DNA of 64,000 nucleotides from Niabella pedocola (GTDB lineage Bacteria > Bacteroidota > Bacteroidia > Chitinophagales > Chitinophagaceae). The notes below the pieces were generated by a model. It worked only from the letters and a program-made list of their open reading frames with translations. It was not told the DNA's origin and made no database searches. The position numbers were made by a program, and so were the translations under genes. The stretch is from the NCBI RefSeq assembly GCF_021044425.1, contig NZ_JAJNEC010000003.1:434001-498000 (forward strand), in the 5' to 3' direction. Shown here piece after piece: positions 61,285 to 64,000 of the stretch (position 1 is the stretch's first letter; the number at the start of each line of letters is the position of its first letter).

Positions 61285-62096
61285 CAGCTCGCAAGATCGT
61301 GATACAGTTGTAAATACTCTGTTAAATCAGAGTCTTCTTTAAACGGCAGGGTCTTTTTCCCCCGCACTTTTGAGAACTCTGTTACCAGTTTTTTATCTAC
61401 ATCTGCGGAGCCAAAGCTGATCGCATCGGAAAAGGTGGCGCCTCCGCGCATCAGGGCAACGTTTGTTCCCTCTTTATACACATCCAGGTCCTTTTCCTTT
61501 AAAGACGGATGGATCAGTGCTTTTTGTATAAAATCTTTTCCCAGTTTTTCTTTAAAGGTGCTTTCACCAATGGTGTATACGATCTTGCTATGGGCAAAAA
61601 CCGGTTCCTTTTTATAAACGGTTTTCAGGTAAGCAGGGATTAGCCCGGTCATCCAGCCGCTGCAATGAATGATATCCGGCGACCAGCCAAATTTCTTTAC
61701 CGTTTCCAGGGCTCCTTTACAATAAAAAACCGTTCTCAGGTCATTATCATCAAACCACTGGTCGTTCTCATCATGAAAAAGCGTTTTGCGCTTAAACAGT
61801 TCTTCGTTTTCCAGGAAATACACCTGCAGGCGCGCACTGGGCAAAGAAGCTACCTTTATCTGTAAAGGCATGTCATCATTGTCTACCGTAACATTAATCC
61901 CCGAAAGCCGAACCACTTCATGCAGCCGGTGCCGGCGCTCATTAATACTACCGAAACGGGGCATAATACACCGCACTTCAAATCCGTTATCGTTGGCTTT
62001 TATGGCAAGTTTGTTAACTGTTTCGGAGAATTCTGTCAATTCAAGATAGGGTGACATTTCATTGGCTATAAATAAAATTCTTTTCTTTGCTGACAT
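61284..62096 (-). CDS. Short glycogen/starch-synthase-like protein (GT5 N-terminal half)
   Basis: 270 residues against ~480 for GlgA. The sequence follows the GT5 N-terminal lobe (RILFIANEMSPYLELTEFSETVNKLAIKANDNGFEVRCIMPRFG, then PDIIHCSGWMTGLIPAYLKT) but has TEFSE in place of the KxGGL ADP-glucose motif, and it has no C-terminal lobe. Polymerisation of glucose by itself is therefore doubtful. This short form next to panC and DUF4270 is a known Bacteroidota arrangement. Divergent from panC. Confidence 0.75.
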   Translation of the reverse strand: MSAKKRILFIANEMSPYLELTEFSETVNKLAIKANDNGFEVRCIMPRFGSINERRHRLHEVVRLSGINVTVDNDDMPLQIKVASLPSARLQVYFLENEELFKRKTLFHDENDQWFDDNDLRTVFYCKGALETVKKFGWSPDIIHCSGWMTGLIPAYLKTVYKKEPVFAHSKIVYTIGESTFKEKLGKDFIQKALIHPSLKEKDLDVYKEGTNVALMRGGATFSDAISFGSADVDKKLVTEFSKVRGKKTLPFKEDSDLTEYLQLYHDLAS

Positions 62097-62118
62097 GTTT
62101 TACAAACTTTAAAGGCTG

Positions 62119-62126
62119 CAAAGGTA
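62119..62126 (-). promoter_or_regulatory. -7 element of the GT5-like/DUF4270 operon
   Basis: Minus strand TACCTTTG, exact TAnnTTTG, 22 bases upstream of the start at 62096. Confidence 0.6.
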
Positions 62127-62169
62127 CATTATTATAGGCAAAATTGGTGCGAATATTCTATTTTGCAGG

Positions 62170-63033
62170 ATGCGTTTATTCAAAAAGAAGCGTGATATTC
62201 AGGGTTTTATTACTGATTTACACGATAAAAAACAGGAAATTGGCTTTGTACCAACGATGGGTGCACTGCATGCCGGCCATATCAGCCTGGTACAGGCAGC
62301 CCGGCAGCAGTCCGATTTTACGGTATGCAGCATCTTTGTAAACCCCACCCAATTCAATGATCCCAGAGACCTTGAAAAATATCCGCGTACCATTGAAAAA
62401 GACCTGCAATTACTGGAGCAGCAGGGCTGTGACGCTGTTTTTTACCCGGATGTAGCGGAGGTTTATCCCTCCGGCACCACCCACCCGCCTCATTATGAGC
62501 TGGGCCAACTGGAATATATACTGGAAGGCAAATACCGGCCCGGGCATTTCCAGGGCGTGGCCGATGTGGTTAGCCGCCTTTTTTATACGGTTGATCCCGA
62601 CCATGTTTTTTTTGGCCGGAAAGACCTGCAGCAATGCAAGGTGATTGAACAGCTAATTGCATTGAACCCCGATTTTAACCGCATCCGCATGCATACGGTA
62701 CCCACCCTGCGCGAAGCGGATGGTTTAGCTATGAGTAGCCGGAACACCCGCCTTAGCCCTGGGGAGCTTCAAAAAGCGCCGGCCATTTATCAAACATTAA
62801 ATTACCTGAAGGCGCAGCTGGCACCGGGAGATCTCACTCCTTTGCTGGACGAGGCCCGGCAGCGGCTGATCAGCGAAGGTTTCCGGCCGGATTACATATC
62901 CATTGCACAAACGGATACCCTGGAGGAATGCATGTATTGGGACGGGCAAACACCTGTAACGGCTCTTATTGCGGCCTTCCTGGGACCTGTACGCCTCATT
63001 GACAATATGGAGCTTTATCCGGGACGGGGTTAG
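62170..63033 (+). CDS. panC: Pantothenate synthetase
   Basis: 287 residues. ATP-binding GALHAGHISLV (HIGH-like), FVNPTQFNDPRDLEKYPRT, GRKDLQQ and AMSSRNTRLS are all present. It condenses pantoate and beta-alanine with ATP, via pantoyl adenylate, in CoA synthesis. Divergent from the GT5-like gene, 73 bp apart; a TATTTTGC sequence just before the ATG may be its -7. Confidence 0.96.
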   Translation: MRLFKKKRDIQGFITDLHDKKQEIGFVPTMGALHAGHISLVQAARQQSDFTVCSIFVNPTQFNDPRDLEKYPRTIEKDLQLLEQQGCDAVFYPDVAEVYPSGTTHPPHYELGQLEYILEGKYRPGHFQGVADVVSRLFYTVDPDHVFFGRKDLQQCKVIEQLIALNPDFNRIRMHTVPTLREADGLAMSSRNTRLSPGELQKAPAIYQTLNYLKAQLAPGDLTPLLDEARQRLISEGFRPDYISIAQTDTLEECMYWDGQTPVTALIAAFLGPVRLIDNMELYPGRG

Positions 63034-63239
63034 GTTTCCAGGTTTGATGTTTCATGTTTCAGGTTGGGTTCTGGTCCGGTATCGGCGTGTAATACGCTGA
63101 AGGGCTATTTATAACTGAAAGCTGATAACTGACAGCTAAAGATCCAGCCTGGGTTCCGTTTTACCCCTGATGCAGGTCCCTCATTGTCACATTTTCGCAT
63201 TTTAAAGTTTTCAAATTCTTAAGTTTCCACATTTTCAAA

Positions 63240-63247
63240 TAATTTTG
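63240..63247 (+). promoter_or_regulatory. -7 element for the OsmC gene
   Basis: TAATTTTG matches TAnnTTTG, 20 bases before the ATG at 63268. The preceding 63186-63239 is an A/T tract rich in TTTTCAAAT, like the sufC-sufD spacer. Confidence 0.5.
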
Positions 63248-63267
63248 CGGCCTAAACAAACGAGCAC

Positions 63268-63696
63268 ATGGCAAAAGTTGTATTAAAAAGAGTGAGCGGT
63301 GATTATGGTTTTGATACCATTAATGAGAACGGAACGGTGATAAAGCTGGACAGCAACCCGGAAATGGGCGGCACCGAATACGGAGCCCGTCCCATGCAGG
63401 TTTTATTAAACGCGCTTGCCGGATGCGCCAGCATTGATGTGATCAGCATCCTGAAAAAGCAACGCCAGGAAATAAAAGACTATTCGGTAACCGTTACCGG
63501 TGAGCGGGAAGCAGGTGTGGAACCTTCATTATGGAAGGAGATCGACCTGGTGTTTGAAATAACAGGCAATGTAGACGAAGGCAAGGCCCAACGGGCGGTA
63601 GACATCTCCATGAACAAATACTGTTCTGTGGCCGTAACGCTTACCAAGGCCGGCGCAACGATCCGCACCCAAGTGATCGTTCATCCCGGCGCTTAA
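63268..63696 (+). CDS. OsmC-family protein
   Basis: 142 residues. The OsmC fold is indicated by PMQVLLNALAGCASIDVISILKKQRQEIKDYSVTVTGER with the redox Cys, and by SMNKYCSVAVTLTKAGATI with the second Cys. The two Cys define peroxiredoxin-like OsmC/Ohr members that reduce organic hydroperoxides or related compounds. Cytoplasmic. The PLP enzyme follows after 39 bp on the same strand. Confidence 0.83.
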   Translation: MAKVVLKRVSGDYGFDTINENGTVIKLDSNPEMGGTEYGARPMQVLLNALAGCASIDVISILKKQRQEIKDYSVTVTGEREAGVEPSLWKEIDLVFEITGNVDEGKAQRAVDISMNKYCSVAVTLTKAGATIRTQVIVHPGA

Positions 63697-63735
63697 TTTT
63701 TTCCATTCACTATTAACCATCCACGATTTCCCGTA

Positions 63736-64000
63736 ATGAGCAACAGACAATTACATCCTTCTACACTGGCAGTTCGCGCACAGATGGAGCGCACCGCACA
63801 AATGGAACACTCCGTCCCTCTTTATCTTACCAGCAGTTTTGCATTTAATTCGGCGGAAGACATGCGGGCCGCTTTTGCAGATGAGATCGATGCCAATATT
63901 TACAGCCGGTATAGTAACCCTAATGTAGATGAGTTTGCCAACAAGATGGCGCTGCTCGAAAAAGCCGAGGCCGGTTTTGCAGTGGCAAGCGGTATGGCAG
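63736..64000 (+). CDS. Cys/Met-metabolism PLP-dependent enzyme, 3' end cut by window edge
   Basis: The ATG at 63736 opens a frame that runs off the right edge: MSNRQLHPSTLAVRAQME, then SVPLYLTSSFAFNSAEDMRAAF, NIYSRYSNPNVDEFANKMALLE and AVASGMA. This is the N-terminus of the cystathionine gamma-synthase/O-acyl-homoserine sulfhydrylase family (YSRYSNPN is the family segment). MetZ-, MetY- or MetB-type activity cannot be told from the first 88 residues. It probably makes homocysteine or cystathionine in methionine synthesis. Confidence 0.85.
   Translation, partial: MSNRQLHPSTLAVRAQMERTAQMEHSVPLYLTSSFAFNSAEDMRAAFADEIDANIYSRYSNPNVDEFANKMALLEKAEAGFAVASGMA

Noticed and set aside
1..64000. tRNA, rRNA, integrase or transposase genes
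   Set aside because: None recognised on either strand by eye; a dedicated tRNA search could still find one.

Overview
The window looks like chromosomal DNA of a Bacteroidota bacterium, most likely a Chitinophagaceae member (Niabella- or Niastella-like; the genus is inference). The reasons are the house-keeping set (gyrA, metK, panC next to a DUF4270 lipoprotein and a short glycogen-synthase-like protein), a complete SUF operon, GSCFA, DUF4270 and MbnP families, Sec signals ending in AQ or FSQ, and many promoters with the Bacteroidetes -7 element TAnnTTTG close to start codons. No tRNA, rRNA, CRISPR array, transposase or phage gene was seen.

Layout. 1-6.8 kb: a left-truncated LytTR regulator, a lipoprotein fusing an intradiol-dioxygenase domain to a thioredoxin-like domain, a large secreted protein (minus strand), and a LuxR-type response regulator with a TPR-like sensor kinase. 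6.9-13.4 kb: small regulators, then an RNA-repair locus, in which a divergent WYL regulator with a palindromic operator faces a hen1-rnl-pnkp operon closed by a strong terminator. 13.4-20.7 kb: a class A beta-lactamase-like hydrolase, a frameshifted YkvA gene, small enzymes, DoxX, a second secreted protein paralogous in its C-terminus to the first, and an intact plus a truncated copy of a DUF1772-like membrane gene. 20.8-27.1 kb: an AraC regulator and epoxide hydrolase, a MarR-Arr (rifampin ADP-ribosyltransferase) operon with its own palindromic operator, an aminoglycoside 6-adenylyltransferase and a rhomboid protease. 27.4-36.2 kb: sugar and polysaccharide genes (cupin, heparinase II/III, GH88, galK/galM), an alcohol dehydrogenase and GSCFA. 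36.5-40.2 kb: a minus-strand metal-related operon (small His/Cys protein, an unlisted 52-residue Cys-rich ORF, MbnP-like, a diheme MbnH-like peroxidase, an outer-membrane protein with a CDICGCG motif). 40.5-46.6 kb: a DNA glycosylase, a Gfo/Idh/MocA oxidoreductase, NfeD-flotillin, an outer-membrane barrel and a MORN-like/TonB protein. 46.7-53.5 kb: sufB-C-D-S-E, a DUF59 protein and an Rrf2 regulator. 53.6-64 kb: a small lipoprotein, a TPR protein, gyrA, metK, DUF4270, a GT5-like protein, panC, OsmC and the start of a Cys/Met-metabolism PLP enzyme.

The strongest items are the split Hen1/Rnl/Pnkp RNA-repair operon with its probable WYL switch, and a 151-residue C-terminal module shared by two secreted proteins. 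In that module a membrane hairpin and an internal lipobox interrupt what is normally a continuous beta-sandwich. The Cys-rich microprotein in the MbnP/MbnH operon and the Arr enzyme with a helical N-terminal extension are also worth following. Functions rest on motif recognition only; no database search was possible.
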